Assembly: GCA_029780115.1 (NCBI GenBank)
Contig: JAKOZG010000027.1
Coordinates: 1 to 64,000 of the forward strand
DNA length: 64,000 bases
Direction: 5' to 3'
From: Thermotogota bacterium
GTDB lineage: Bacteria; Thermotogota; Thermotogae; Petrotogales; Petrotogaceae
The notes below the pieces were generated by a model, which saw only the letters and a list, made by a program, of their open reading frames with translations, ran no database searches and was not told the origin of the DNA. How positions within the stretch are numbered: the stretch's first letter is position 1; every line of letters starts with the position of its first letter. Both the position numbers and the translations under genes were made by a program. Of this stretch, positions 18,744-28,638 are shown in pieces.

Positions 18744-20621
18744 TTACTTTTTAGCTTCAATCATTAGCTTATTTATTAGTTTTACAAATTTGTCTATTTC
18801 TTCGATTTCTAAACCTTCAATCAATAAAGATTGATTGTATAATAACTCCGCATATTCTTTTAATTCTTCCGATTCTGGGTTATTTTGATAAATATTTTCG
18901 AGTATATGAAATATTTCATGGTTAGGATTTAATTCCAGAATTTTTTCGGTTTTGAATGGGATTTGCTCAAAGTTTTTTAGTGTTTTTTCCATATTCAAAG
19001 AAATGACTTCATCAGCACTTACTATACATGCAGGAAATTCTTTTAACTTATCTGTCAATCTTACTTCTTTAACTTTATCGTTTAAATGTTCTTTTATTTT
19101 ATTTAAGAGATTTTTACTTTCTTTTTCTTTCTTTTTAAAGTTTTTATCTAGTTTTACATCGGAGCTACTAATAGATTTAAACTCTTTTCCTTCGTAATCG
19201 TGCAACAATTTTATTAAAAACTCATCTATTTCATCTGTTAAATAAAGTATTTCAAAATCTTTTTCTCTAAAAGCTTCCATTTGAGGTAAACTCTCTATAG
19301 TTTTTCTGTCTTTCCCAACAGCATATAATATATAATTCCCTTGCTCTGCTTTCATCCTTTGGACATACTCCTTAAGAGTGATCATATCTTGAGAGACAGA
19401 AGATTCAAATAAAAGTAAATCCTGGATTTTGGATTTTTCATGAATATTTTGATATAGCCCTGCTTTCATAACTGGTCCAAATTCTTTCCAAAATTCTTGG
19501 TATTTTTGTCTTTCATTTTCAAGTTTTGATTTTAGCGCATCGATAATTTTCTTTTCGATATTCTTTTTGATGATTTCTAATTGTTTGCTTTTTTGAAGTA
19601 TTTCCCTCGATATGTTTAAAGAAAAGTCTGGTGAATCAACTAGACCTCTAACAAATGAAAAATAATCTGGAACTAACTCTTCGCAATTATCCATTATAAA
19701 CACATTTCTGGAGTATAGCTTTAGACCTTTCTTATATTCTTTAGTATAAAAGACGAACGGGATTTTTGAAGGTATGTATAATAAAGCTGTGAATTGTATA
19801 GAAGTACCTTCAGCTTTAAAGTGTATAACTTCAAAAGGATCGTTCCAATCATAAAAATTATCTTTATAAAACTGATAATATTCTTGGATAGTTATTTCTT
19901 CCTTATTTTTGCTCCACAAAGGAACCATAGAATTAAGTATTTTATCGGTTATTTTTATAATGCCTTCCTCTGTTTCTTCTTCCCATTTCATTTTTATAGG
20001 ATATTTTATATAATTTGAGTATTTTTTGACTAAGGCCTGAATTTTATATTGATCCAAATAGTTCTCATTTTCATCTAAATCTTTTTTCAATTTTAAAATG
20101 ACTCTAGTGCCTCTATCTTTTTTATCGTATTCCTCAATTGTATAAGTTCCACTTCCGTCTGACTCCCACCTAACACCTTTTTCTTCGTTCCATTTTCTTG
20201 TTTCAACCGTTACTTTTTCAGATACCATAAATGTAGAATAAAAACCTACACCAAATTGCCCGATAAGACTAATTACAGCATTTTCTGTTTCAGCCTCTTC
20301 TAATTTTTCTAGAAATGCTTTTGTACCAGATTTTGCAATAGTACCTAAGTTTTCTATTACTTCATCATAAGACATTCCTACTCCGTTATCTTCTATAATT
20401 AAACGATTATTAACTTCATCTACGTCTATTCTAATTTCTAATTCTTTATCTTCACCCAATACAGTCGGATCCTTTAAAGAAATAAGTCTCATTTTATCAA
20501 GTGCGTCTGATGCATTCGAAATCACTTCTCTAAGAAAAATATCTCTGTGAGTATAAATAGAGTTAATCATCAAATTTAATAATTGTTTCGTTTCAGCTTG
20601 AAATTCTTTCACTTCAGACAT
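18744..20621 (-). CDS. htpG: HSP90-family chaperone HtpG
   Basis: A 625-residue cytoplasmic ATP-dependent chaperone of normal bacterial HtpG length. The GHKL ATPase domain covers about 1-215, with the adenine-pocket motifs REVISNASDALDK, DNGVGM and GQFGVGFYSTFMV; the middle domain holds the catalytic-loop region (VDSPDFSLNISREILQ), followed by a C-terminal dimerisation domain. ATG 20621 follows AGGAGG on the minus strand. It is monocistronic. No CIRCE-like repeat was seen upstream, so control by HrcA is unlikely. Confidence 0.97.
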   Translation of the reverse strand: MSEVKEFQAETKQLLNLMINSIYTHRDIFLREVISNASDALDKMRLISLKDPTVLGEDKELEIRIDVDEVNNRLIIEDNGVGMSYDEVIENLGTIAKSGTKAFLEKLEEAETENAVISLIGQFGVGFYSTFMVSEKVTVETRKWNEEKGVRWESDGSGTYTIEEYDKKDRGTRVILKLKKDLDENENYLDQYKIQALVKKYSNYIKYPIKMKWEEETEEGIIKITDKILNSMVPLWSKNKEEITIQEYYQFYKDNFYDWNDPFEVIHFKAEGTSIQFTALLYIPSKIPFVFYTKEYKKGLKLYSRNVFIMDNCEELVPDYFSFVRGLVDSPDFSLNISREILQKSKQLEIIKKNIEKKIIDALKSKLENERQKYQEFWKEFGPVMKAGLYQNIHEKSKIQDLLLFESSVSQDMITLKEYVQRMKAEQGNYILYAVGKDRKTIESLPQMEAFREKDFEILYLTDEIDEFLIKLLHDYEGKEFKSISSSDVKLDKNFKKKEKESKNLLNKIKEHLNDKVKEVRLTDKLKEFPACIVSADEVISLNMEKTLKNFEQIPFKTEKILELNPNHEIFHILENIYQNNPESEELKEYAELLYNQSLLIEGLEIEEIDKFVKLINKLMIEAKK

Positions 20622-20935
20622 TTTTTCTCCTCCTACCTATTAAGTTTTTAATATTTTTTAAAATATATAAAGTTTAATATAAAAATGTGTCATGTAGAAT
20701 TAATTTAATGAAGGAAAACGGAGTTAAATCACTCTTAACTAATAATTGCTAATAATATTATATCATAGTATTTACAGATTAACTTAAAGTTATTATTTTT
20801 TTCTTTTGCTATTAAACTCTACTTTAAAAATATTTAATATACAAAAAGTGACTTTTTTTATTAATATGTAGAATTTTTTCTATTAATTTGATAAAATAAA
20901 GTGTAGTATAATTAATTATCTCAGGAGATGATTCT
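20622..20935. other. Divergent intergenic region (314 bases)
   Basis: AT-rich spacer between htpG (minus) and the FtsX-type permease gene (plus). A TATAAT at 20907-20912 lies 24 bases before the permease GTG but its -35 is poor (TTGATA only 13 bases away). No operator or RNA gene was recognised. Confidence 0.4.
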
Positions 20936-23536
20936 GTGTTCACTTTGAAATTCGCCTTGCGTAATTTCATTAAGAAATGGGAACTTACTATTTTATTGAT
21001 TATTGGTGCGATAATTCCATCTCTTTTAACTGTTTCCTCTCTTTCACTCAATGATTCGATTCAAGCTTATAGACATTCTCAAATAGAAAGAAATTTTGGA
21101 GAAGTTGACGCATACATAGTTAACAATAACTCAAATATGTTTTTCTCGTTTCCAGTATCTCAAATGGCTTTAGACAATCTAAAAGAAAGCAGGTACACTA
21201 AAAACGTACTTTCTGTCTCGGAAAACCTTGGAAGATTAGAAAAAGATAATAAATTTTTAGAAGTTTTAATCCTAGCAACCAATGAAGAAGATCTTAGTTC
21301 GTTTGTAGATGAAAATGTAGTTTTAAAACCTGGTAAGGTTGTTGTAGGAAAAGACGCTGCAGAAAAGCTTGCCCTAAATTTACAAGATATCGTCACTGTT
21401 CATATGAGTGGAGGAAGCAGAAATTTAGAAGTTTCTTATATTGGAGAAAGTGGTTTTCTTAATTATAAAGGAGACATGGGTCAATATCCAGGATCTATAT
21501 TCGTCTGTGTTGAAGATTTCTCAGGTAGCTTTATTTTCCCTTCCAAAGCTTATGTAGACTTTGTAGATTCAGAAAAATTTAACATCGAAGAACTAAACTT
21601 ACCTCCAAATTTAGAAATAGTATTCTTAAAAGATAACTTCCTGAATTCACCTATGAACGAAGCTCTAGGTTACATAATGTTTGCTTTTAACTCATTCGCA
21701 CTTTTATCAGGTATAATATTAATAATTGTTTTTGGAAATAGTTTGGCAAACGAACAAGAAAAAAATGTTGGAATATTGAGAATTCTAGGACTAAAAAGAA
21801 CTAAAGTTATGTTTATCTTTTTTCTTCAAACTATCTTTTATTTTGGTTTTTCCTCTATAATCGGATGCATATTAGGGGGACAAATTGGTAAACAACTGTT
21901 AAAAAAATTAGTTTTGATAGCAAATAGCATACCTTATGATTCCAGATCCGGTTTCACCTTACCACCTTTTGTTATAAGTCCGAAAACAATTTTTATTGGT
22001 TTCATGATAGGTATAATTATCCCTCTTATTATATTTATAAAAAAAGGACTTGAAATAACACTTAGTTCGCCTATCGACTCATTAAGAAAAGATATAGAAG
22101 AATATAATCCTCATTCTTCTGTTGGATGGTTGTGCTTTATCTTGATTCTAATTGGCATTTTAATAACCATTTTATTTAAAGAATTTGCGATTTTAGGATT
22201 AATTTGTATTTCATTAGGATTCATTATTTGGCTAAAAAATCCTTATTTGAATGTCAGTTTGTCTATTTTATTTATAATTCTTAGTAAAACAATATTTGAT
22301 GTGGCAAAAAATTCGTTTTCATTTAATTTTATTTTTCAAAGAATTGCATTACTTGTAGTTAGTTCCATTTTATTTTTTACTTCGATAATTCCCATATTAA
22401 AAAAATTATCAAAATCTTTTTCCGCAAAAAAATCTTTGCCATATCTCTTAGGGTTTTCATATGTTGAGAGATTTCCTCTACGAGTATTGTTGTTATCACT
22501 AATGTTTGGAACTGTTATTTTTGGTATAATAGTTATTGCTTCTGTACCTTCAAATTTGGTAAAATTTGTTGACTCATATACAAATGAGGGATTATTTGGC
22601 TATAATTTTGTCGTCGTTTCAAACCCCTTTAAGAATGGAAATGATACTCAAGATATTCTAGTACATGATGGAATTAACCGACCTTCCAGGGTCAATGTAG
22701 CGCTTTTAAATTCTGAATTGATAGTTTTTGTTGATGATTCTTTTCTTGAAACTGTTGAACTACCATTTGAGGAAAATAATCAATGGAGAGAGGATTTAAA
22801 AAAACCCGGGTCTATTATCTACGGAAAGTTTATAGATGATGAAGAAGTTCCTGACAAAGTAAACGGTGTTTTAAGTTCTATTTTTCCATTAGGTGGCAAT
22901 AGTAAAGGAATGTATGATGTTGTTGGATACTTCTATTTAAAAGATGTAGTAATACCTATAAGATATGTTGCTCATGTAAACAGTATACCTGTAAATATTA
23001 AAAGTCTTGAAATATTGCTTGGAAACGCAAATAATTCCAACATAAACGAATTAAACAAGAGTTACATGTCTGACTTTGACTATCCGATCTTTTTAGAAGA
23101 TATTCTTAATAGCGTTTTTAACGGTGTTGATAATATCATATCCTTAACAACTAGTATGTTATACCTGGGCTTAATAAGTGGTTTTTCGGGGTTAGCTTTA
23201 TATTCTTTTAGATCTTGTAAACTTCGTAGTCGTGTAATCGGAACTTTGATAGCTATTGGAGCTAATTCCAAAGATATCATCCAAGGTTTCATGATTGAAA
23301 ATTTTACTATAGTCTCAATTGGTTCTCTTATAGGTTTAAGTTGTGGATACCTTGTTTCTAAAGATCTTGTTCTGGCAATATTCCAATTTATGGGAACTTT
23401 TAATTTTTATTTTCCTATTTTAAAAGTAGTTGCCATAATTATATTAGTTTATCTGATTTCCTTTTTCACTTTATTGATACCGGCTCGGCAGGTATCAAAA
23501 ATATCACCTGCAGAAAGCATGAAGGAGCTTGAATAG
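20936..23536 (+). CDS. ABC-type permease with two FtsX domains (MacB/LolC-like)
   Basis: An 866-residue inner-membrane protein. An N-terminal helix (about 15-35) precedes an extracytoplasmic domain, then a first FtsX core (about 235-370, with NEQEKNVGILRILGLKRTKV). More helices, a second extracytoplasmic domain (about 540-700) and a second FtsX core at the C terminus (with RVIGTLIAIGANSKDI) follow. This duplicated layout fits single-chain permeases of lipoprotein-release or lipid/antimicrobial export type. GTG 20936 is eight bases after AGGAG. It ends four bases before its ATPase partner. Cargo unknown. Confidence 0.88.
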   Translation: MFTLKFALRNFIKKWELTILLIIGAIIPSLLTVSSLSLNDSIQAYRHSQIERNFGEVDAYIVNNNSNMFFSFPVSQMALDNLKESRYTKNVLSVSENLGRLEKDNKFLEVLILATNEEDLSSFVDENVVLKPGKVVVGKDAAEKLALNLQDIVTVHMSGGSRNLEVSYIGESGFLNYKGDMGQYPGSIFVCVEDFSGSFIFPSKAYVDFVDSEKFNIEELNLPPNLEIVFLKDNFLNSPMNEALGYIMFAFNSFALLSGIILIIVFGNSLANEQEKNVGILRILGLKRTKVMFIFFLQTIFYFGFSSIIGCILGGQIGKQLLKKLVLIANSIPYDSRSGFTLPPFVISPKTIFIGFMIGIIIPLIIFIKKGLEITLSSPIDSLRKDIEEYNPHSSVGWLCFILILIGILITILFKEFAILGLICISLGFIIWLKNPYLNVSLSILFIILSKTIFDVAKNSFSFNFIFQRIALLVVSSILFFTSIIPILKKLSKSFSAKKSLPYLLGFSYVERFPLRVLLLSLMFGTVIFGIIVIASVPSNLVKFVDSYTNEGLFGYNFVVVSNPFKNGNDTQDILVHDGINRPSRVNVALLNSELIVFVDDSFLETVELPFEENNQWREDLKKPGSIIYGKFIDDEEVPDKVNGVLSSIFPLGGNSKGMYDVVGYFYLKDVVIPIRYVAHVNSIPVNIKSLEILLGNANNSNINELNKSYMSDFDYPIFLEDILNSVFNGVDNIISLTTSMLYLGLISGFSGLALYSFRSCKLRSRVIGTLIAIGANSKDIIQGFMIENFTIVSIGSLIGLSCGYLVSKDLVLAIFQFMGTFNFYFPILKVVAIIILVYLISFFTLLIPARQVSKISPAESMKELE

Positions 23537-23540
23537 ATAG

Positions 23541-24242
23541 ATGTATAGTGAAAATTCGGTTCTAATAAAAGCAATTGACTTGAATAAAATATATAATGAT
23601 AAGCGCGTTAAAGTCGAGGCTTTAAAAAATGTTTCTTTGACTATTCACAAAGGGGAATTTATAGCTATCTTAGGACCATCTGGATCAGGGAAAACTACCT
23701 TATTAAATTGTCTTGCAGCTATTGATTATCCAACAGCAGGAGAGGTTTACTTCAAAGGCATCCCTTTTCAAAATTTGAAAGAAGAAGAAAGAACAGCATT
23801 TAGAGCTAAAAATATGGGTTTTGTTTTCCAATTTTTTAACTTAGTCCCTGTTTTAACGGTGCTAGAAAATGTTGAATTACCATTATTGATTCTAGGAAGC
23901 AAAAATAAGGAAGCAAAAGAGAAAGCATATGAAGTTCTTAAAAAATTAAAGTTAGAAAGTAAAGTTGATAGATTTCCTTATGAGCTTTCAGGTGGTGAAC
24001 AACAGAGAGTCGCGATAGGAAGAGCTATAGTACATTCTCCTGAAGTGATCTGGGCCGATGAACCGACAGGAAACCTTGATTCAGAAACAGGCGAAAAAAT
24101 TATCGACCTCTTAGAACAAATTAGAGAAGAAAATGGTACAACCCTTGTAATTGTCACTCATGACCTTAATATTGCTAAAAAGGCTGATAGAATATTATTT
24201 ATAAGGGATGGAGTATTAAAAGAGCATTTTGAAATAGGGTAA
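23541..24242 (+). CDS. ABC transporter ATP-binding protein, LolD/MacB type
   Basis: A 233-residue ATPase with Walker A GPSGSGKTT (about 44-52), the FtsE/LolD-type sequence MGFVFQFFNLVPVLTVLENVELPL, signature LSGGEQQRVAIGRA and Walker B VIWADEPTGNLDSETG. The last is characteristic of mechanotransmission ABC systems such as LolD, MacB and FtsE. It pairs with the duplicated FtsX permease upstream, together forming an exporter or lipid-extracting machine rather than an importer. ATG 23541 is preceded by AAGGAG at a longish 13 bases, so coupling to the previous stop may help initiation. Confidence 0.93.
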   Translation: MYSENSVLIKAIDLNKIYNDKRVKVEALKNVSLTIHKGEFIAILGPSGSGKTTLLNCLAAIDYPTAGEVYFKGIPFQNLKEEERTAFRAKNMGFVFQFFNLVPVLTVLENVELPLLILGSKNKEAKEKAYEVLKKLKLESKVDRFPYELSGGEQQRVAIGRAIVHSPEVIWADEPTGNLDSETGEKIIDLLEQIREENGTTLVIVTHDLNIAKKADRILFIRDGVLKEHFEIG

Positions 24243-24280
24243 TATTAAAATCATTTGTGTGGCAATATATACTTTTTTGT

Positions 24281-24355
24281 GGGGTTGTAGCGCAGCGGGA
24301 GCGCGTTGCCTTCGCAAGGCAAAGGCCGTGGGTTCGAATCCCATCAACTCCACCA
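24281..24355 (+). tRNA. tRNA-Ala (anticodon CGC)
   Basis: Full cloverleaf with encoded CCA. The acceptor GGGGTTG pairs with CAACTCC, including the G3-U70 wobble that is the alanine identity element. The anticodon loop is TTCGCAA (anticodon CGC, reads GCG) and the T-arm is GTGGGTTCGAATCCCAT. It lies just after the ABC ATPase gene. Confidence 0.97.
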
Positions 24356-24358
24356 GTA

Positions 24359-24399
24359 AAAAACTTGGGCTGTTATGTACATTACAGCCCAAGTTTTTA
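24359..24399. terminator. Bidirectional terminator after tRNA-Ala
   Basis: AAAAACTTGGGCTGT pairs with ACAGCCCAAGTTTTT around a ten-base loop. It can end the tRNA transcript and, on the other strand, the binding-protein gene. Confidence 0.9.
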
Positions 24400-24419
24400 T
24401 TCAATTCTTTATAATGAAT

Positions 24420-25709
24420 CTATTGAGCTAACTCCCCTGTTTCTGTGAGTAATGTTTCCATAACGTTTACAATAGAGTCATATGTTTCATCTATTGTAGC
24501 AAAATCATTTAAGAAATTTGCAAATAATGTACTAATATTACTTCTTATTTCATCCCACGCAGCTGGTTTTGGATCAGGGATAGCCGTTTCTAACTCATTG
24601 AGAGCTATTGTTGGTTTTACATCGTTAGCAGTATAAGCCTTCCATTGCGCAACATTCACAACATCTCTTCTAATTGGAACATATCCAGTGTTAATAGACC
24701 AATATACAACATTAACTGGATCCACTAAAAATTTAAGAAATCTCCAAGCTGCATCTTTCTGCTCTTGAGTTATCCAACTAAACATTACTAAATCGGTACC
24801 TGCAATTGGTGAGCGAGGAACTCCATCAACAGAGGGAAGTGGTGCCCAAGAAACCCCATGTTTCCCTCGAGAAGATTGTTCAGCGTAAGTTAATCCAGCA
24901 ACTGTGCCCATATACGCAGCAATTTCTCCTGCTCCAAAAGGCCCATCTAAATAAGCATTTTGGAAAATAGCATAACCTGAATCTTTAAGGTCTTTTATTA
25001 ATTTTAATACTTCTTTTGTTTTTTGCTCATCTAAAATTATCTTATATTTTCCTTCTCCCACATATTCTAGAAATGTCACATTGTGAGCATATAAAAATAT
25101 TTGGAGATCGTCTATAAAATTTCTTACTCCCAATCCATAAATATCTATTGTTCCATCAAAATCTATGTCTAAAGTTAAAGTTTCGGATACCGACCATAGT
25201 TCTTCTATAGTCTTTGGGGGTTCCAAACCGAATAAATCGAAAAGATCTGTGTTGTAATAATATGTATACACAGATTTATTAAAAGGTATTCCATAGACTG
25301 TCTCTCCCCAAGTAACAATTTCCTTTAATACAGGAAAAACCTGATTATCCCAGGCATCCTTCATCTCTGGATCATTTTCTATGTATCCATTAAGTGGTTC
25401 AACTACGCCTGAAAATAAATATTTCGCTGTCCAGTTAGCGTATGCTTGAGAAATAGCGGGAAGATCTGTTTTGCTTCCTTGACTGTAAGCTGTAATAGTG
25501 GAAAGAAGTTTTTGGTTTAAAGCACTATAGTTTCCTACATAAATGGGGATAACTTGAATATCAGGATTTTCTTTATTAAATGTTTCTACTAACGAGTTCA
25601 AAGTCTCTCCAAGTTGAGCTCCCATAGCGTGCCAGAACTCAATCTTTACTTGAGAAATACCAAAAACACACATAGATAAAATAACCAACGTTAATACGAC
25701 TTTTTTCAA
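24420..25709 (-). CDS. Extracellular solute-binding protein, family 1 (sugar/UgpB-like)
   Basis: About 429 residues. A signal peptide (MKKVVLTLVILSMCVFGIS) is followed by the mature start VKIEFWHAMGAQLGETLNSL, which resembles UgpB/maltose-type binding proteins. Family features are PFNKSVYTYYYNTDLF, WSVSETL and the domain-hinge WRFLKFLVDP. It should bind a sugar or polyol phosphate in the periplasm and feed a MalFG/UgpAE-type permease pair. An in-frame GTG lies at 25718 but AGGAGG eight bases before TTG 25709 supports the latter. No matching permeases or ATPase adjoin it, so it is an orphan here. Confidence 0.88.
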   Translation of the reverse strand: MKKVVLTLVILSMCVFGISQVKIEFWHAMGAQLGETLNSLVETFNKENPDIQVIPIYVGNYSALNQKLLSTITAYSQGSKTDLPAISQAYANWTAKYLFSGVVEPLNGYIENDPEMKDAWDNQVFPVLKEIVTWGETVYGIPFNKSVYTYYYNTDLFDLFGLEPPKTIEELWSVSETLTLDIDFDGTIDIYGLGVRNFIDDLQIFLYAHNVTFLEYVGEGKYKIILDEQKTKEVLKLIKDLKDSGYAIFQNAYLDGPFGAGEIAAYMGTVAGLTYAEQSSRGKHGVSWAPLPSVDGVPRSPIAGTDLVMFSWITQEQKDAAWRFLKFLVDPVNVVYWSINTGYVPIRRDVVNVAQWKAYTANDVKPTIALNELETAIPDPKPAAWDEIRSNISTLFANFLNDFATIDETYDSIVNVMETLLTETGELAQ

Positions 25710-25790
25710 CAGACACACCTCCTATAAATTTAGAGTTTGTGCTTTGAAACATATATATACCTCTAATTTCATTTATGTGTAAAAGAAATT

Positions 25791-26378
25791 TTATTCTCTC
25801 AGTAAATCTTTTAAAATCTTTTCAATTTCTTGTTCCAACTCATCAAGTTTGCTTTTATTATTTATTTTAAAGTCATAAGGACCAAAATCAAGATTTTGTT
25901 GTGAGATTATGATATTTTTTGCTTTCTTTAAAGGTAACCCTCTATCGTTATGAAGCCTCTCTATTCTTAGATCCTCTGGAGCATCTACATATATAATTTT
26001 GTCACATAGACAATGCAATCCTATTTTATATAGTAAGGCTGCATCTAAAATAATTATATCATTTTTATCTGACAACTTCTTTATTTCTTTTTCAACTTGG
26101 TTAAAAATTTTGGGATGAACTATTGAATTCAACTCTTCTAACTTTTTTGGATTCGAAAACACAACTTCACCTAACTTTTTTCTTGATACTTCACCTTTCT
26201 CATCAAATACTCCCTCACCAAAATTCTCTTTTATCTTATTTTTAACAGAAAAAAAGGTTAGGACCTCATGTCCAACTCTGTCTACGTCTATAATTTTGAC
26301 ATTTGAAAGCTTTTTTTTAATTAACTCACAAACAGTACTTTTACCTGAGCCTGCAGGTCCTGTTATTCCGATAACCAT
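25791..26378 (-). CDS. coaE: Dephospho-CoA kinase
   Basis: A 195-residue cytoplasmic kinase that phosphorylates dephospho-CoA, the last step of coenzyme A synthesis. The P-loop GPAGSGKS is at 7-14, followed by the DVDRVGHEV substrate motif, the lid region (ERLHNDRGLPLKKA) and the conserved VHPKIF. Length is normal for CoaE. It starts three bases after the pgi stop, so the two are likely co-transcribed despite unrelated functions. Confidence 0.94.
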   Translation of the reverse strand: MVIGITGPAGSGKSTVCELIKKKLSNVKIIDVDRVGHEVLTFFSVKNKIKENFGEGVFDEKGEVSRKKLGEVVFSNPKKLEELNSIVHPKIFNQVEKEIKKLSDKNDIIILDAALLYKIGLHCLCDKIIYVDAPEDLRIERLHNDRGLPLKKAKNIIISQQNLDFGPYDFKINNKSKLDELEQEIEKILKDLLRE

Positions 26379-26381
26379 ATT

Positions 26382-27755
26382 TTAGATGATCACCTGTTTT
26401 TTGTTTTTAATTTGTTTTTCAACATTTTCTCTCACATCTTCATATCCCATCCTATTCATCAAAGCAAAAGTAACTGTTTTTCCTAACTCAACTCCAGGCT
26501 GATCATAAGGATTTATCTCCAAAAGCATTCCCATCACAACTGTTTGAAATTCGTATGCAAAGAAAAATTGACCAATATTATATGGGTTTGTTTGAGGAAA
26601 AATAACTTTTAAATTAGGCCTGTTATTCTCAGTAAGTGCGTATTCTGTTGCCTTAAGTTCTGCATTTAAAAGAGTTGAAAGAGATTTGCCACCTAAATAA
26701 GACAATTCTGAAAATTCTTCATGAATTTTTGGAATAATTATGTTTCTTTGAAAATTTTCTAATTGAAGAAAGGTTATTATTTTATCATAAGGTCCTTCGT
26801 TATAAAGTTGAACTTGAGAATGCTGATCAGTTGCTCCTAACGCTTTAATAGGTGTTTGACCTACATTGACTACATCACCCTTAAGATTATATTTCTTTCC
26901 TAAACTTTCTGCCCACAATTGTCGATACCAATCAGCTAAAAGGTAGAGTTTATTTGAATAAGCCATCATAACAGATATATTATAGCCTCTTTGATAATAC
27001 AAATAATGAATTAAAGCATTTAATGCTGCAGGATTTTCCCAAATATTAGGATTAGTTACCTTTTTATGCATATCTTTTGCGCCATTATATAAATCGATTA
27101 TGTCTATACCACTTGCCAAAGCTGAAAGCAAACCTACTGGAGTTAATACACTGAATCTACCTCCAATATGAGGTGGAATCTCTAAAGTCCTAATTCCTTC
27201 TCTTTCCGCTATCTTCTTTAAAACACCTTTTTCTGGATCTGTGGTAAATAAAAAATGAGATTTGGGATCTAAACCATAACATTCAACTATTCCACGGGCT
27301 ACCAGATAGTTAGCCATAGCTTCTGCTGTAGTACCAGATTTTGAGATCACATTAAAAAGCGTTGTTCTTGGATCTATTTGATCCAAATTTGAAGCAACAA
27401 AATCAGGATCAACATTGTCTATTATAAATATTTTTGGAGTTTTTCGTATCTCTCGCGGTAACACATTATAATTGAGTGGATTAAGCGCTACCTGCAAAGC
27501 TTGGTTACCTAAGGCAGAACCTCCAATTCCTAAAACTACCACACTTTCAAAACTTTGAACCCAATTTTTGAGATCTAAGACCCTGTCTATATATACCCTA
27601 GTAAAAGGTAAATTCAAAAATCCTGGATTCTCTTTTAAAATTCTTTCCACAATTTCTTCTATTTTATCCGAGTACTGGTTAATTTCTTCTTCACTCAGAC
27701 CATTTTCTATATTTGGCTGAAAAACATTTGAAAAGTCAAACTTTATACCTTTCAT
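26382..27755 (-). CDS. pgi: Glucose-6-phosphate isomerase
   Basis: A 457-residue glycolytic isomerase, of the shorter length seen in Bacillus and Thermotoga. The SIS motifs are plain: [38 protein letters not shown] and the catalytic-region [13 protein letters not shown] 27755 follows GGGAGGTG on the minus strand. A candidate promoter with a perfect TTGACA (27841-27846, minus strand) and a loose TAATAT lies upstream. coaE follows immediately. Confidence 0.96.
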   Translation of the reverse strand: MKGIKFDFSNVFQPNIENGLSEEEINQYSDKIEEIVERILKENPGFLNLPFTRVYIDRVLDLKNWVQSFESVVVLGIGGSALGNQALQVALNPLNYNVLPREIRKTPKIFIIDNVDPDFVASNLDQIDPRTTLFNVISKSGTTAEAMANYLVARGIVECYGLDPKSHFLFTTDPEKGVLKKIAEREGIRTLEIPPHIGGRFSVLTPVGLLSALASGIDIIDLYNGAKDMHKKVTNPNIWENPAALNALIHYLYYQRGYNISVMMAYSNKLYLLADWYRQLWAESLGKKYNLKGDVVNVGQTPIKALGATDQHSQVQLYNEGPYDKIITFLQLENFQRNIIIPKIHEEFSELSYLGGKSLSTLLNAELKATEYALTENNRPNLKVIFPQTNPYNIGQFFFAYEFQTVVMGMLLEINPYDQPGVELGKTVTFALMNRMGYEDVRENVEKQIKNKKQVII

Positions 27756-28066
27756 TTTTGTGCACCTCCCGTGTATGCCTGTTTTAGATACTTTAAAAAT
27801 TTTTTAACTTATTTAGCACATATTACTATTTTTATGCTTTTGTCAAATATCCTTGACTTCAAACTTCTTCGAATCTAAATTATATTTGCATGTTTGATGT
27901 TTTAATAAAGTGGCATAAAGTAAAGCATGATAAATCCACCCTATAATCTACTCATCCACAATAAATTAAAATTTTTATCGTAGAAAATTCCTTTTTAAAA
28001 TTTTTTGTTTATTTATTATATCATCATTTTTGCGATATGTTACGTTTTTTGATTACATGTCTTTAT
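27756..28066. other. Intergenic region before pgi (311 bases)
   Basis: AT-rich spacer. On the minus strand TTGACA (27841-27846) and TAATAT (27820-27825) give a possible pgi promoter, but the spacer is only 15 bases. No RNA gene or reading frame was recognised, and no terminator for apt stood out. Confidence 0.4.
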
Positions 28067-28594
28067 CTAATATTTAATCACACTAGCTATTTCAAGATCT
28101 TTTAAAGTTTGTCTTGGGTTTAAGTAAGTAAGCTCAGCCAAACATGCAACTCCAACAACTATCCCACCAGCCTGCTCCACTAGTTTTCTGATGGCTTCAG
28201 TGGTTCCTCCAGTTGCTAAAACATCATCAACTATTATTACTTTTTCTCCTTTATCTATAGCGTCAACATGCATTTCTAACGTTGCTCTTCCATATTCTAA
28301 TTCATAAGAAATTGAGTAAGTTTTATAAGGCAGTTTTCCAGGTTTTCTTATTGGGACAAACTCTTTTTCCATTTTATAGGCAAGCGGTGCAGCAAAAATG
28401 AACCCTCTTGACTCGGGAGAAACTATGCAATCAAAATCCCATTTATCTATTAAATCAGATATTTTATCTAGTGAGAATCGAAAAATTTTTGGATTTTTTA
28501 AAAGTGGTGTAATATCTTTAAAAATAACACCTTTCTCAGGGAAATCTGGTATATCTCTAATAAACTTTTTGATTTCGTCTATTTCTTTTGGCAT
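28067..28594 (-). CDS. apt: Adenine phosphoribosyltransferase
   Basis: A 175-residue purine-salvage enzyme converting adenine and PRPP to AMP. The PRPP-binding motif VIIVDDVLATGGTTEA is present near 115-130, with the family sequence FRDIPDFPEKGVIFKDITPLL-like start (IRDIPDFPEKGVIFKDITP) and SPESRGFIFA. Length matches bacterial Apt. ATG 28594 follows AGGAGG. It lies downstream of galE with a 44-base gap, probably in the same transcript. Confidence 0.96.
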   Translation of the reverse strand: MPKEIDEIKKFIRDIPDFPEKGVIFKDITPLLKNPKIFRFSLDKISDLIDKWDFDCIVSPESRGFIFAAPLAYKMEKEFVPIRKPGKLPYKTYSISYELEYGRATLEMHVDAIDKGEKVIIVDDVLATGGTTEAIRKLVEQAGGIVVGVACLAELTYLNPRQTLKDLEIASVIKY

Positions 28595-28638
28595 GCCTTA
28601 TCCTCCTATTTACTGTCAAATAAATTTTAGAAATATTA

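Noticed and set aside
20888-20912. TTGATA...TATAAT as a promoter for the FtsX-type permease
   Set aside because: The spacer is only 13 bases, too short for a standard promoter.
24216-24448. Two short open frames across tRNA-Ala
   Set aside because: They read through the tRNA and its terminator; a common artefact of tRNA sequence.
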